A stretch of 64,000 nucleotides of DNA, taken from contig MAAS01000004.1 of the NCBI GenBank assembly GCA_002162755.1, forward strand, positions 1 through 64,000. Direction: 5' to 3'. Below, piece by piece: positions 36,093 to 45,277 of this stretch; position 1 is the first letter of the stretch, and the number at the start of each line of letters is the position of its first letter. This DNA comes from Gammaproteobacteria bacterium 50_400_T64 (GTDB taxonomy: Bacteria > Pseudomonadota > Gammaproteobacteria > Pseudomonadales > Porticoccaceae). Below the pieces are notes generated by a model. The model worked only from the letters and a program-made list of their open reading frames with translations. It did not search any database and had not been told where the DNA came from. A program made the position numbers and the translations under genes.

Positions 36093-39000
36093 ATGACCCA
36101 AGAGAAAGAACACGCTTCTGGAAGCGCCGAAAATAGTGCACAGGGTCTTCATATTATTGAACAGGTCGAGGATATTCTCTGGGCTTGCGACCTCGACTTA
36201 AAGTTCATCTACCTCAGCCCCGTCAGTGAAAAAAACAGCGGCTATAGCACTGAGCAAAGAAAACAATTGGATCTACAGAAAACACTGACACCAACTTCCC
36301 TCAGCATTGTTCAAGAAGTCGTTAAAAAACACATTGCAATAAACAGAAAGCCTGAAAAAGGCCCCGATAAACCCATTCGCTGCCTGCTCGACCTCTATCG
36401 TAAAGACGGCTCAACCTATCCCATTGAAGCCAGTATCTCTTTCACTCGCAATGACAGGGGTGAGCTTACCGGGCTTGTCGGTTCAAACCGCAATATCACT
36501 GAGCGGATTCGTGCAGAAGCGATTATTAAAGCCATCCACGATGGCACTATTCATACCACTGGCGAGCAATACCTCAGTAATTTGACATGTCATTTATGTG
36601 AAATTCTCGACCAGCGCTATGCCTTTATCGCGCAAATAAATGAGGGCATATCGCAAACGCTGGCATTCTGTAAAGATGGCGTGATCAGCGAGAACTTTTC
36701 CTACAATTTAGCGGGTAGCCCCTGCGAACATGTCGTTGCCGGCGACATTTGTTACTACCCTAAAAATGCCACTCAGCTTTTCCCCCATGAAGAAGGCATG
36801 AAGCGCATGGGGGTCGAAAGTTATATCGGCACGCCAATACCCGATGCCAAGGGTGAGGTGCAAGGTTTACTAGTTATCATGCACGACCAGCCTATGGAAG
36901 ACATTCCTCTGTTGACACGCGTACTCGAAGTCTGTGCCGACCGGGTCGGTGCTGAAATGAGCCGACGGAAGACCCAAAAGCGCCTTGAGGAAAGCGAACA
37001 GCGGTTTCAGGCACTGTTTGAGCAATCCATCGACCCCTGTTTTATTCACGACGCAGAAGGGCGCATTCTTAACTATAACCACAGCATGGTGCAGACCTTC
37101 GGGTACTCAGCTGAAGAACTTAGCCAGCTCAAGACCACACAGCTCGTCAGTAATGAGAAAAACCCCGAGGCACTCACAGGGCAGTCCGCTCAGGATGTCA
37201 TGCTCAAGGGTTCCACGCGTTTCGAAACCTTACTGAAAAAGAAATCAGGAGAAAGCTTCCCCGCTGAAGTAACAACACAATTAATTCATATCGAGGGAGA
37301 AAGCCTGTTTCAAACAGTTTTCCGCGACCTCAGCGAGCAGTACCGCTTGCGTGAGGAAGAAGAAAATAAACAACGAACACTCGCCCGGCTATTCGATGAT
37401 CTACAAACGCTCATCATCATACTTAACACTGACGGCAGTGTTAGCTATACGAACACCACCCCACTCAGTAACCCGGATGCCCGCCTGGCCTCCCAGAGTG
37501 ACGCGAAAATGTGGGAATACCAGGCCTTTAGCCACAACCCTAAAACACAGGCCTTGATAAAAGCCGATATTGCCCGCGCAATACAGGGAGAACCAACCCA
37601 AAACGACCTGCAGATTCTAACCCCCGATGGACTAACCTGGATACAAGCCAGCATCCATCCAATGCTCAATAGCCGGGGGCAGGTCACACAACTTTTAATC
37701 GAAGGATCAAATATAGATCAACGTAAAAAGATGGCGGAAGAACTGCAATATGCTGATCGGCGTCGTAAACTCTTCCGCGAACAGGCCCCTATGCCGGTGG
37801 CTGAATGGAACATAGCGACTTACACCATTTCTGGATGGAACGATGCCGCCGAAGCGTTATTTGGCTTTACCTTCGAAGAGGCAAATGGTCAGGGGCCTGA
37901 GTTTTTCACGCCTTCAGAAACCCGCATCAATAAAGAAGATATTTACCAGGCTCTGTCGTCATCACATAACAAAATCATCAGCAAGAACCGCTGTAAAGAT
38001 GGCCGTATTGTCCTCTGTGAGTGGTACAACTCCCCCATCAAAGACGCCTCTGGAAACATAATAGCGGTCGTCTCCATTATTCGAGATATTACTGCTGAGC
38101 ACGAGGCTCAACAAGTGCTCAAGAATCGTGATACTGAGCAGCGGGAAATCCTCAACTCAATGCTGGACGCAGTATTTACAATGGATGAAACCAGCAAAAT
38201 ACTCACCTTCAATAACGCGGCTGAAAAACTCTGGGGTTACAAGGCCAGTGAAGTCATCGGCCAGTCTTGCTGGCCATTAATAGCGGAGCCCTTTGTTAAG
38301 CAACACCGTCACTACCTGCAACGTTATATAGAGACCCAGAGGCCTGAATACCTTGGCATCAGCAAGGACATAAAAGGCAAGCGTAAAGACGACTCCACCT
38401 TCCCCTCACGTATGGCTATAGCCGCACTCGGCAATAAAATCGATGGGGGCCTACACTTTATCATCTCTCTGCAGGATCTGAGCCACGTCAAACAACAGGA
38501 AGAGAAGCTACGACGCAGCCAGAAAATGGATGCCCTGGGTAAACTCACCGGCGGTATTGCCCATGATTTCAATAATATGCTGGGCATTATTATGGGTTAC
38601 GCCGATTTACTACAGGGTTCCATTAAGAACCAGCCCAAACTCCAACAGTACGCTGATGAAATATTTCGTGCCGGACAGCGCGGCGCGCAACTCACAGAAA
38701 AACTGCTGGGGTTTTCCCGGAATAAAACATCTGTCGCCGAACAGCTCTCTATCAATACGATCTTGCAAGAGCAGGAACATATGCTCACCAAAGTAATAAC
38801 ACCACGCATCAAGCTAGCGTACGACCTGACGAATAACCTCTGGCCTATTTACGTCGATGGTGGTGACTTGAGTGATGCCATTTTGAACATCAGCATTAAT
38901 GCCATGCACGCTATGCCCGAAGGCGGCCAACTCTCTATCGCCACTCGTAATGAAACCATCAATGAACTTGATGCTCCCTTAAAAGGCCTGCCCGCAGGTG

Positions 39001-39638
39001 ATTATGTTCTGCTCAGCATTAGCGACACCGGCTGCGGCATGAATCAGGAAACCCAGGAAAAGATATTTGACCCCTTCTTTTCAACCAAAGGTGAGCTTGG
39101 CACCGGTCTGGGTTTAAGCCAGGTCTACGGCTTTGTCGAACGCAGTAAAGGCGGCATAAAAACCTACTCGGAACCAAACCACGGCACGCAACTCAGTCTT
39201 TATTTCCCGCGCTATCACAACATTGACGCCCAGAATAATCGCCAACCCCGACCTTTCTCTGAGCTTATTTCCGGTGGCCAGGAAACTATTTTAATAGTGG
39301 ATGATGAAGCTGCCCTCCTCGATTTAAGCACCGAGATACTGCGCCTGGAAGGCTACAAAGTCATCCCCGTGACGAATGGTCACCAGGCCCTGAAAGTACT
39401 AAAAGACACACCAGTAGATCTGTTGTTTAGCGATGTAATCATGCCCGAAATGGATGGTTACCAACTTGCAGCCATGGTGCAAAAACAATACCCCCAAGTG
39501 AAAATTCAGCTTGCCAGCGGCTTTACCGATGACCGGCATTCAGACAAGCTGAGCGTTGATTTACTCAACAATATGATTCAAAAGCCCTTCAATATTAAGG
39601 AAGTGCTGATAAAAATACGCCACTTGCTCGATGAGTAA
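36093..39638 (+). CDS. Multi-PAS hybrid sensor histidine kinase with receiver domain
   Basis: The product has 1181 residues and no transmembrane segment, so it is a cytoplasmic sensor. Order: PAS (about 24-140), GAF (150-290), PAS (303-420), PAS (430-550), PAS (557-680), PAS (683-800), HisKA with His824 in GGIAHDFNNM, HATPase (NISINAMHAMPEGG, DTGCGMNQETQEKIFDPFFSTK, GTGLGLSQVYGF) and a C-terminal receiver with phospho-acceptor Asp1114 in LLFSDVIMPEMDG. It may sense a small ligand or redox state through PAS/GAF. It stands alone and divergent from the dehydrogenase gene at 35913; no cognate regulator gene is adjacent. The RBS before 36093 is weak. Confidence 0.93.
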   Translation: MTQEKEHASGSAENSAQGLHIIEQVEDILWACDLDLKFIYLSPVSEKNSGYSTEQRKQLDLQKTLTPTSLSIVQEVVKKHIAINRKPEKGPDKPIRCLLDLYRKDGSTYPIEASISFTRNDRGELTGLVGSNRNITERIRAEAIIKAIHDGTIHTTGEQYLSNLTCHLCEILDQRYAFIAQINEGISQTLAFCKDGVISENFSYNLAGSPCEHVVAGDICYYPKNATQLFPHEEGMKRMGVESYIGTPIPDAKGEVQGLLVIMHDQPMEDIPLLTRVLEVCADRVGAEMSRRKTQKRLEESEQRFQALFEQSIDPCFIHDAEGRILNYNHSMVQTFGYSAEELSQLKTTQLVSNEKNPEALTGQSAQDVMLKGSTRFETLLKKKSGESFPAEVTTQLIHIEGESLFQTVFRDLSEQYRLREEEENKQRTLARLFDDLQTLIIILNTDGSVSYTNTTPLSNPDARLASQSDAKMWEYQAFSHNPKTQALIKADIARAIQGEPTQNDLQILTPDGLTWIQASIHPMLNSRGQVTQLLIEGSNIDQRKKMAEELQYADRRRKLFREQAPMPVAEWNIATYTISGWNDAAEALFGFTFEEANGQGPEFFTPSETRINKEDIYQALSSSHNKIISKNRCKDGRIVLCEWYNSPIKDASGNIIAVVSIIRDITAEHEAQQVLKNRDTEQREILNSMLDAVFTMDETSKILTFNNAAEKLWGYKASEVIGQSCWPLIAEPFVKQHRHYLQRYIETQRPEYLGISKDIKGKRKDDSTFPSRMAIAALGNKIDGGLHFIISLQDLSHVKQQEEKLRRSQKMDALGKLTGGIAHDFNNMLGIIMGYADLLQGSIKNQPKLQQYADEIFRAGQRGAQLTEKLLGFSRNKTSVAEQLSINTILQEQEHMLTKVITPRIKLAYDLTNNLWPIYVDGGDLSDAILNISINAMHAMPEGGQLSIATRNETINELDAPLKGLPAGDYVLLSISDTGCGMNQETQEKIFDPFFSTKGELGTGLGLSQVYGFVERSKGGIKTYSEPNHGTQLSLYFPRYHNIDAQNNRQPRPFSELISGGQETILIVDDEAALLDLSTEILRLEGYKVIPVTNGHQALKVLKDTPVDLLFSDVIMPEMDGYQLAAMVQKQYPQVKIQLASGFTDDRHSDKLSVDLLNNMIQKPFNIKEVLIKIRHLLDE

Positions 39639-39895
39639 TTGACCTGCGTTAACACCTGCTATAGCGAACCCCACTCGGAAGTCATTCAAATCAAGGCCTG
39701 CCTGGTGGCCAGTAACACTCTACCGACATATGGCAAACCGAGAGCTCTGCTATGGACTTTAATTTCAATGATACAGCGTAATTTAATCGCCAATACCATG
39801 GGGCCCAACGTTAAATAGCGTTTTGTTAAAGCATTCTTAGACGCCATTAATTTGTTAGACTTTACCGACCGATTAAAAACACTCAGGAGTGACAT

Positions 39896-40309
39896 ATGAG
39901 CGCAGGACGCACCACAAAAATTTTAGCTTTTTCTGCCGCTTTAACAATTCTATCACCTGCCCTCAGCGCCCTTGAGACAGACTGGCTAGAATTAAAAGAA
40001 GGCCATGAAGGGCAAAGGATGCACGCCAAAGTACAGAGTATTAAGCTGCCCGAACTCAGTGGCGATGGCGGCCAACACGTTATTCTAACTATCCCAAAAG
40101 ACGAACTGGAAAGCACCGACAATGTTCGGGAAGTAGTCGTAGTTGGCAAGCGAGGCGACAAAGAAGAAGCATTGCCCGGCACCCGTTATGAGTGGTCCGA
40201 AGATTATGAAAATGACAACTACGGCTTAATCATTAAGCTGGATAAAATGCAAGACTATCCGATTCGGATCTATTTAAAGAATGATCTACCCCTGCCCGAA
40301 AATCACTAG
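39896..40309 (+). CDS. Secreted or periplasmic protein of unknown function
   Basis: The product has 137 residues. A signal peptide (KILAFSAALTILSPALSA) should be cleaved near residue 25. The mature part is short and strand-rich (HVILTIPKDEL, VREVVVVGKRG, YGLIIKLDK, YPIRIYLKNDL), suggesting a small beta domain. I do not recognise the family. A good RBS (CAGGAG) is 7 bases before the ATG at 39896. The gene is followed by the dispersed repeat element and convergent rluB. Confidence 0.75.
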   Translation: MSAGRTTKILAFSAALTILSPALSALETDWLELKEGHEGQRMHAKVQSIKLPELSGDGGQHVILTIPKDELESTDNVREVVVVGKRGDKEEALPGTRYEWSEDYENDNYGLIIKLDKMQDYPIRIYLKNDLPLPENH

Positions 40310-40348
40310 ACAGTAATCTGACAACGGGGCATCTATAACACAGCCCTG

Positions 40349-40679
40349 GCAAGCTGCTGAAATTCGCTGAGTCGAGCCAGGTACAAGGTAAAACCAAATG
40401 AGAAAGTAGACGACTCCATCGCCAGAGGCAGGCACTTTTAGGCGATGGAGACGGTAGCACGTCAAGAGTAGATGCTTCGGCAACGCAGGATGCCGAAGCC
40501 GAGCGCCTCTTGTGAGGCCTACTTTTCGTACTCGCGTCAATAAGCAGAGCCTGCCCATGACACCCAAAGCGCTACGCGAGGCACGCTGAACACTTTGGGG
40601 GCTTTGCGCTTGGTTTTGCCAAAGCAGGTGCTTTAGGCGACGCCGGTGATCGTCATATCAGTAGGCGCTCAACAGCCTG
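40349..40679. repeat. Dispersed intergenic element, copy A (long form)
   Basis: This non-coding stretch between a plus-strand gene and rluB shares two blocks with 62911-63118. The left block (40349-40405) contains GAAATTCGC, CGAGCCAG and AAAACCAAATG. The right block (40511-40650) contains GTGAGGCCTACTT, CAGAGCCTGCCC and GCGACGCCG. Its ends are imperfect inverted repeats (CAAGCTGCTGA against TCAACAGCCTG, 9 of 11 bases pairing). About 105 extra bases (40406-40510) in the middle are absent from copy B. No transposase is encoded, so it looks like a MITE-like non-autonomous element. Confidence 0.7.
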
Positions 40680-41498
40680 CTAGCGCTGCGCACCCCTCGC
40701 CTTCAACTTACTGAGCTGGCGTTGACGCTGCTCGCGCTCCTTGGGTGTGAGAGGCTGGGGTTTACTCGAGATGCCCATCGACTTACACAAACGACTCACT
40801 TCCACGGGCGTAAGATCGAGCCAGTCGCCACTGCGCACATAAGAAGGCAGCTCCACCGTGCCGAAGCGGATGCGCTTTAAGCGGCTAACTTCCACCCCCT
40901 GAGATTCCCACAGACGACGCACCTCGCGATTGCGCCCCTCGGTCAACACCACGGTAAACCACTGGTGAGAGCCGGAACCATCACCAATTTGAATTTTCTT
41001 AAAACGCCCCATGCCATCCTCAAGCATGACGCCCTGCTGTAAACGCTTGAGCATTTCATCGTCGACGACACCGTGGATACGCACCAGATATTGCCGTTCA
41101 ACCTGGCCGGAGGGATGCATCTGTCGATTCGCCAGCTCGCCATCATTGGTGAATAGCAACAAACCACTGGTATTAATATCGAGGCGGCCAACGGCAATCC
41201 AGCGGCCATGTTTAATAGGCGGCAGACTGGAGAAAACCGTTTTGCGCCCTTCTGGGTCCTGTCGGGTACAGATCTCCCCGACCGGCTTGTGGTAAATCAG
41301 TACGCGGGTACGGCTATCTTTGGGATTGAGATTAATCACCCGCCCATCAACGGAGACCTTATCCTCTAAAGAAATACGATCGCCCGTGGTGGCCGCTTTG
41401 CCATTAACGGAGATTCGCCCAGCCGTTATCCAGCGCTCAATTTCACGGCGTGAAGCCAGGCCCGCCTGAGCCAGTAACTTTTGAATTTTTTCACTCAT
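40680..41498 (-). CDS. rluB: 23S rRNA pseudouridine synthase (RluB family)
   Basis: The product has 272 residues. An N-terminal S4 RNA-binding domain (KIQKLLAQAGLASRREIERWITAGRISVNGK) is followed by the RsuA-type catalytic domain with GRLDINTSGLLLFTNDGELA, where Asp is the nucleophile, and RNREVRRLWESQG. It converts a uridine in the 2605 region of 23S rRNA. The gene overlaps the scpB stop by 4 bases (ATGA), forming an operon with scpB, scpA and yciO, an arrangement common in gammaproteobacteria. Confidence 0.92.
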   Translation of the reverse strand: MSEKIQKLLAQAGLASRREIERWITAGRISVNGKAATTGDRISLEDKVSVDGRVINLNPKDSRTRVLIYHKPVGEICTRQDPEGRKTVFSSLPPIKHGRWIAVGRLDINTSGLLLFTNDGELANRQMHPSGQVERQYLVRIHGVVDDEMLKRLQQGVMLEDGMGRFKKIQIGDGSGSHQWFTVVLTEGRNREVRRLWESQGVEVSRLKRIRFGTVELPSYVRSGDWLDLTPVEVSRLCKSMGISSKPQPLTPKEREQRQRQLSKLKARGAQR

Positions 41499-42352
41499 GG
41501 CGCAGGGCTATCCTCATTGTTAGTTACAGTACTTTCGCTATTTTCATTGTCCGAAACCAGGGCTTGTGGCTCACTCCCAGTATCAGTATCAGTATCAGTA
41601 TCAGTGTCGGTGTCGGTATCGGTATCGGTAAAGTTATCCACCAGCGCTCGTACGGCAGAGTCCTCCGGCGATTGCTCTTCACCTTCGTTTAATATTTCGC
41701 CTGCGCCCGCTTCAACTATCCCGTCAACAGCAGCGTCGACATTGTCGTCATCCTGCTCGTCGGTTTGCCCTTTGCTATTACTTTCACTGAGGGCTTCTTC
41801 AAACTCCAACTCTCGGTCAATCGAGCTGAGCTCACGTATTTCACTCAGGGGCGGTAATTGCTCGAGGCTTTGCAGGTTGAAGTTATCAAGAAACTGTCGC
41901 GTAGTCGCATAAAGTGCGGGGCGACCCGGCACATCACGATGGCCGACAGAGCGAATCCAGCCTCTGTCGTGAAGGGTGCGGATAATATCCGAGCTCACAG
42001 CAACGCCGCGCACCTGTTCGATATCACCACGGGTCAGCGGTTGACGATAGGCAATCAGTGCCAGCGTCTCAAGAGTGGCGCGAGAGTATTTCTTCGGCTT
42101 CTCTTCCCACAGTTTGCCAATCCACTGCGCGTACTGTTCTTTCACCTGAAAGCGAAAACCGCTGGCGGTGCGCTTTAATTCATAACCCCGGTCGCGACAA
42201 TCGGCTTCGATGTCTTCCAGCGCTGCTTGAACCTCGTCCCGCTCGGGCACGAACGCCTCATCAAAAAGTTTTTGCAGGGCGGGGATATCCAGAGAATCAC
42301 CGGCAGCCAGCAGTGCCGCCTCAACAATTTTGCGCAGTTGCCTGGCATCCAT
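41495..42352 (-). CDS. scpB: Segregation and condensation protein B
   Basis: The product has 285 residues. Residues 1-185 form the two winged-helix domains of ScpB (AALLAAGDSLDIPALQKLF, YSRATLETLALIAYRQPLTRGDIEQVRGVAVSSDIIRTLHDRGWI). Residues 185-285 are a disordered acidic tail much longer than in most ScpB, including eight and a half Thr-Asp repeats. ScpB joins ScpA and SMC in chromosome condensation. It overlaps scpA by one base and rluB by four. Confidence 0.94.
   Translation of the reverse strand: MDARQLRKIVEAALLAAGDSLDIPALQKLFDEAFVPERDEVQAALEDIEADCRDRGYELKRTASGFRFQVKEQYAQWIGKLWEEKPKKYSRATLETLALIAYRQPLTRGDIEQVRGVAVSSDIIRTLHDRGWIRSVGHRDVPGRPALYATTRQFLDNFNLQSLEQLPPLSEIRELSSIDRELEFEEALSESNSKGQTDEQDDDNVDAAVDGIVEAGAGEILNEGEEQSPEDSAVRALVDNFTDTDTDTDTDTDTDTDTGSEPQALVSDNENSESTVTNNEDSPAP
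41581..41630. repeat. Hexanucleotide tandem repeat inside scpB
   Basis: Eight head-to-tail 6-base units (four TATCAG, two TGTCGG, two TATCGG) encode a Thr-Asp run on the minus strand. Because the unit is 6 bases, slippage changes protein length by two residues per unit without a frameshift. Confidence 0.9.
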
Positions 42353-43224
42353 TACTCAACCCTCGCCTTTAAGTGTATCGGCCCCAGAAATTCATTTTGC
42401 ACAATTTCAACCAGGGATTCTTTCACCAGCTCCATCATCGCTAAAAAAGTGACGATCACGCCCTGACGGCCCTCCTCGAGGTTAAATAAAGTAATAAACG
42501 GTACAAAACGCTTGCCGCTAAGGCGCTGCAATATTTGGCTCATACGCTCTCGGGTAGACAGCACTTCAAATTCAATATGATGACTATCGGTCAATTTAAT
42601 CCGGCGCATCACGTCGGCGAGTGCCAAGAGTAAATCCTCCATTTCAACCGGCGAATGGGCCCTTGGGGCTCTTTTTTCGCCAGCCTTTGCGCTCGCCGGG
42701 AAGACATCTCGCCCGGTGCGCGGCAGAGTATCAATGTCTTCCGCCGCCTGTTTAAAGCGCTCATATTCCTGTAAGCGACGGATCAATTCAGCCCGAGGGT
42801 CTTCATCACTTTCTTCATCTTCATGTTGACGGGGTAGCAACATGCGCGATTTTATTTCCGCCAGCATCGCCGCCATTAATAAATACTCTGCCGCCAGCTC
42901 CCACTGCATGGCTTCCATCAGCTCGATATAACTCATGTATTGATGGGTAATATCGGCGACGTTGATTTCGAGAATGTCGAGATTTTGCCGCCGGATGAGA
43001 TAAAGCAGAAGATCGAGAGGGCCTTCAAAGGCATCGAGAATAACTTCCAACGCCTCAGGGGGAATATAAAGATCGCGGGGCAATTCGGTAACTTGCTGAC
43101 CCTGCACAATGGCGAAGGGCATTTCATTTTGCTGGGGCGCTACCGCCTTGGCGGCTTTAGCATCGGCATTAACTGTATCGACTTCGCCAGCAGGCGCACT
43201 ATCGGGATGGGGATCAGTTGTCAC
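42352..43224 (-). CDS. scpA: Segregation and condensation protein A
   Basis: The product has 290 residues. After a polar 55-residue lead, the kleisin N-domain begins at EVILDAFEGPLDLLLYLIRRQNLDILEINVADITHQYMSYIE and continues through EYLLMAAMLAEIKSRMLLPR. The C-terminal winged helix includes EEGRQGVIVTFLAMMELVKE. ScpA bridges the SMC heads. The acidic EDEESDEDPRAELIRRLQEYERFK linker is typical. Confidence 0.95.
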   Translation of the reverse strand: MTTDPHPDSAPAGEVDTVNADAKAAKAVAPQQNEMPFAIVQGQQVTELPRDLYIPPEALEVILDAFEGPLDLLLYLIRRQNLDILEINVADITHQYMSYIELMEAMQWELAAEYLLMAAMLAEIKSRMLLPRQHEDEESDEDPRAELIRRLQEYERFKQAAEDIDTLPRTGRDVFPASAKAGEKRAPRAHSPVEMEDLLLALADVMRRIKLTDSHHIEFEVLSTRERMSQILQRLSGKRFVPFITLFNLEEGRQGVIVTFLAMMELVKESLVEIVQNEFLGPIHLKARVE

Positions 43225-43310
43225 TGCGCTACCGGATCAAATCGTGGAGGTCGGCCATTATACGGCTTCGCCCGCTGCGGTGACAGGTGCATAGGGGCGA
43301 GTTAAAAAGA

Positions 43311-43934
43311 TTAAAGGCCGAAAGGGGCGAGATCACCCTTACCGGCACGTATGAGCTCGGGAGTATCACCCGTGAGATCAATAATCGAGGTCGGCTCAAG
43401 ACCGCAGTAGCCGCCATTAATAATTAAATCGACCCGGTTGCCGAGTATATCTTCAATATCCTGAGGGTCGGTCAGGGGGTATTCATCACCGGGCATAATC
43501 AGAGTGATGCTCATCAACGGCTCGCCCAAGGTTTCCAGTAATGACTGGGCGATATGATTGGCAGGTGCTCGCAGACCAATGGTCTTACGCTTGGGGTGCA
43601 TCAGACGCCGTGGCACTTCAGAACTGGCATCGAGGATAAATGTGTAGGGGCCGGGGGTATTGGCCTTGAGTAGACGAAAGTCCTGATTGTCGACTTTAGC
43701 GTAGGTTGATAGCTCGGATAGGTCGCGACAAACTAGGGTGAAATTGTGGTTTTTTTCGAGGGAACGAATCTGACGAATTCTGTCCAAAGCTGTCTTATCA
43801 CCAATATGGCAGCCCAGGGCATACGCTGAGTCAGTGGGATAAATCGCCACACCGCCTCTGCGAATAATATCTGCCGCCTGATCAACTAAGCGCTGCTGAG
43901 GATTATCCGGATGTATATAAAGAACCCTTGCCAT
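43311..43934 (-). CDS. Threonylcarbamoyl-AMP synthase family protein (YciO/Sua5/YrdC)
   Basis: The product has 207 residues with the YrdC-like double-stranded RNA/ATP fold: YPTDSAYALGCHIGDKTALDRIRQIRSLEKNHNFTLVCRDLSEL, and GPYTFILDASSEVPRRL plus KTIGLRAPANHIAQSLLETLGEPLMSITL. The N-terminal RVLYIHPDNPQQRLVDQAADIIRRGG matches the YciO branch, whose exact role beside TsaC is unclear. It lies upstream of scpA on the same strand, as usual. Confidence 0.88.
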   Translation of the reverse strand: MARVLYIHPDNPQQRLVDQAADIIRRGGVAIYPTDSAYALGCHIGDKTALDRIRQIRSLEKNHNFTLVCRDLSELSTYAKVDNQDFRLLKANTPGPYTFILDASSEVPRRLMHPKRKTIGLRAPANHIAQSLLETLGEPLMSITLIMPGDEYPLTDPQDIEDILGNRVDLIINGGYCGLEPTSIIDLTGDTPELIRAGKGDLAPFGL

Positions 43935-44107
43935 GAAGACTACTTACCCTGGTAATTTGCCGCGACTATAAACCCTCTTTCATAAAAACTCGACTGCCAA
44001 TACAACGAACCCTCATTTTGACAGATTCGACGGTGTACGGAACAGGCATGAAAGGGCTAGAATGTCCCTCTATTTTGATTCTGATCAACAGCCATGGGCA
44101 AAATTTA

Positions 44108-44902
44108 GTGAGCAGTAACGAACCCGAAACGAGCACCCCTAGTTTGACACCTCCCCCAACACCCTCCGCCCCCCCACAGCAAGAAAACATGCTGATTAAT
44201 ATCGGCTTCAATGTGGTCATACCTACCTTGATTTTGACCAAGTTGAGTGGCGATGAATACCTGGGCACCACCTGGGGTGTCATTGTTGCCCTGCTCTTCC
44301 CTATTCTCTATGGTCTGCGGGATTTTCAGCAGCGTGGGAAAATCAATTTTTTCTCCGGCCTCGGTGTTTTCAGTGTAGTGATGACGGGCGGCATTAGCTT
44401 GCTTGAGCTCGACCCCCAATACCTGGCTTATAAAGAAGCGGGGATACCGGCCATCTTTGGACTGGCCACGCTGATCTCTCTCAAAACCCCCTATCCCCTG
44501 GTGCGCACCTTGTTATTCAACGACACGGTGATTGAAATTGATAAGGTACATAACGCTTTACTCGAGCACGATAGTGTCGATGCCTTTGAGCAACGTTTAG
44601 TCGTCGCTTCGTGGATTATTGCTGGCTCATTTTTAGTGTCATCCATTTTGAACTACCTACTGGCAACCATGATTGTCACCAGCCAACCGGGCACGGTTGA
44701 GTACAATGCCGAACTGGGTAAAATGACCGCACTGAGCTTTCCGGTGATTGCCGTCCCGGCAATGATTATGATGATGGGTGCGATGTTTTATCTGTTTCGC
44801 GGTATTACCCGCATGACGGGCATACCCTTTGAAGACATTATTCGCACCCACCACCACGAAACAGAAGCGCAAAACGATGTTAAAAATAAGGACAACAACT
44901 GA
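44108..44902 (+). CDS. VC0807-type multi-spanning membrane protein
   Basis: About 264 residues from the GTG at 44108: a polar Pro/Thr/Ser-rich N-terminus, then about six hydrophobic segments ([111 protein letters not shown]). This matches the uncharacterised VC0807 family of inner-membrane proteins. The start is uncertain: the frame is open up to 44018, with an ATG at 44048 that would add 20 residues. It ends overlapping the next gene by one base. Confidence 0.72.
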   Translation: MSSNEPETSTPSLTPPPTPSAPPQQENMLINIGFNVVIPTLILTKLSGDEYLGTTWGVIVALLFPILYGLRDFQQRGKINFFSGLGVFSVVMTGGISLLELDPQYLAYKEAGIPAIFGLATLISLKTPYPLVRTLLFNDTVIEIDKVHNALLEHDSVDAFEQRLVVASWIIAGSFLVSSILNYLLATMIVTSQPGTVEYNAELGKMTALSFPVIAVPAMIMMMGAMFYLFRGITRMTGIPFEDIIRTHHHETEAQNDVKNKDNN

Positions 44903-45201
44903 TGTGGTATAGCCTGGTTTGTACCGATGTAGCCGAAAGTCTCGCCTTGAGAAAAGCCGCCCGCCCCGCCCACTTACAACGCCTTGAAGTGCTGCGTGAT
45001 GCTGGACGTTTACTGGTCGCCGGCCCCAACCCCAGCATCGACAGTGAAGATCCCGGCGAAGCTGATTTCAGCGGCAGTATCATTATTGCCGAGTTTGACT
45101 CGCTGGCAGCGGCGCAAGATTGGGCGGCGCAGGACCCTTACCAGGCTGCAGGTATTTACGCTTCGGTAAGTGTCAAACCGTATAAAAAAGTGCTGCCTTA
45201 G
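44902..45201 (+). CDS. yciI: YciI-like protein
   Basis: This 99-residue protein is of the dimeric alpha+beta-barrel YCII family: [44 protein letters not shown], then [42 protein letters not shown]. The His-Asp pair proposed as catalytic in the family is represented by the AHLQR and AQDPY regions. Function is unknown; a role in small-molecule turnover has been suggested. Start overlaps the previous stop. Confidence 0.88.
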   Translation: MWYSLVCTDVAESLALRKAARPAHLQRLEVLRDAGRLLVAGPNPSIDSEDPGEADFSGSIIIAEFDSLAAAQDWAAQDPYQAAGIYASVSVKPYKKVLP

Positions 45202-45277
45202 CAAAGACTACCCCGCATTGTCATTTGCACAAATTCAAACGACGCCACTTATCCATCCAATTACCACTGGTATTGTC

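Noticed and set aside
40286-40567. Short minus-strand open frames over the repeat element
   Set aside because: They lie on the dispersed element, and no such protein family is known to me.
41581-41630. CRISPR-like repeat array
   Set aside because: Six-base units with no spacers, inside the scpB coding frame.
44018-44041. TTGACA at 44018 as a -35 box
   Set aside because: No acceptable -10 at 16-18 bases; also the TTG start there gives an unlikely N-terminus.
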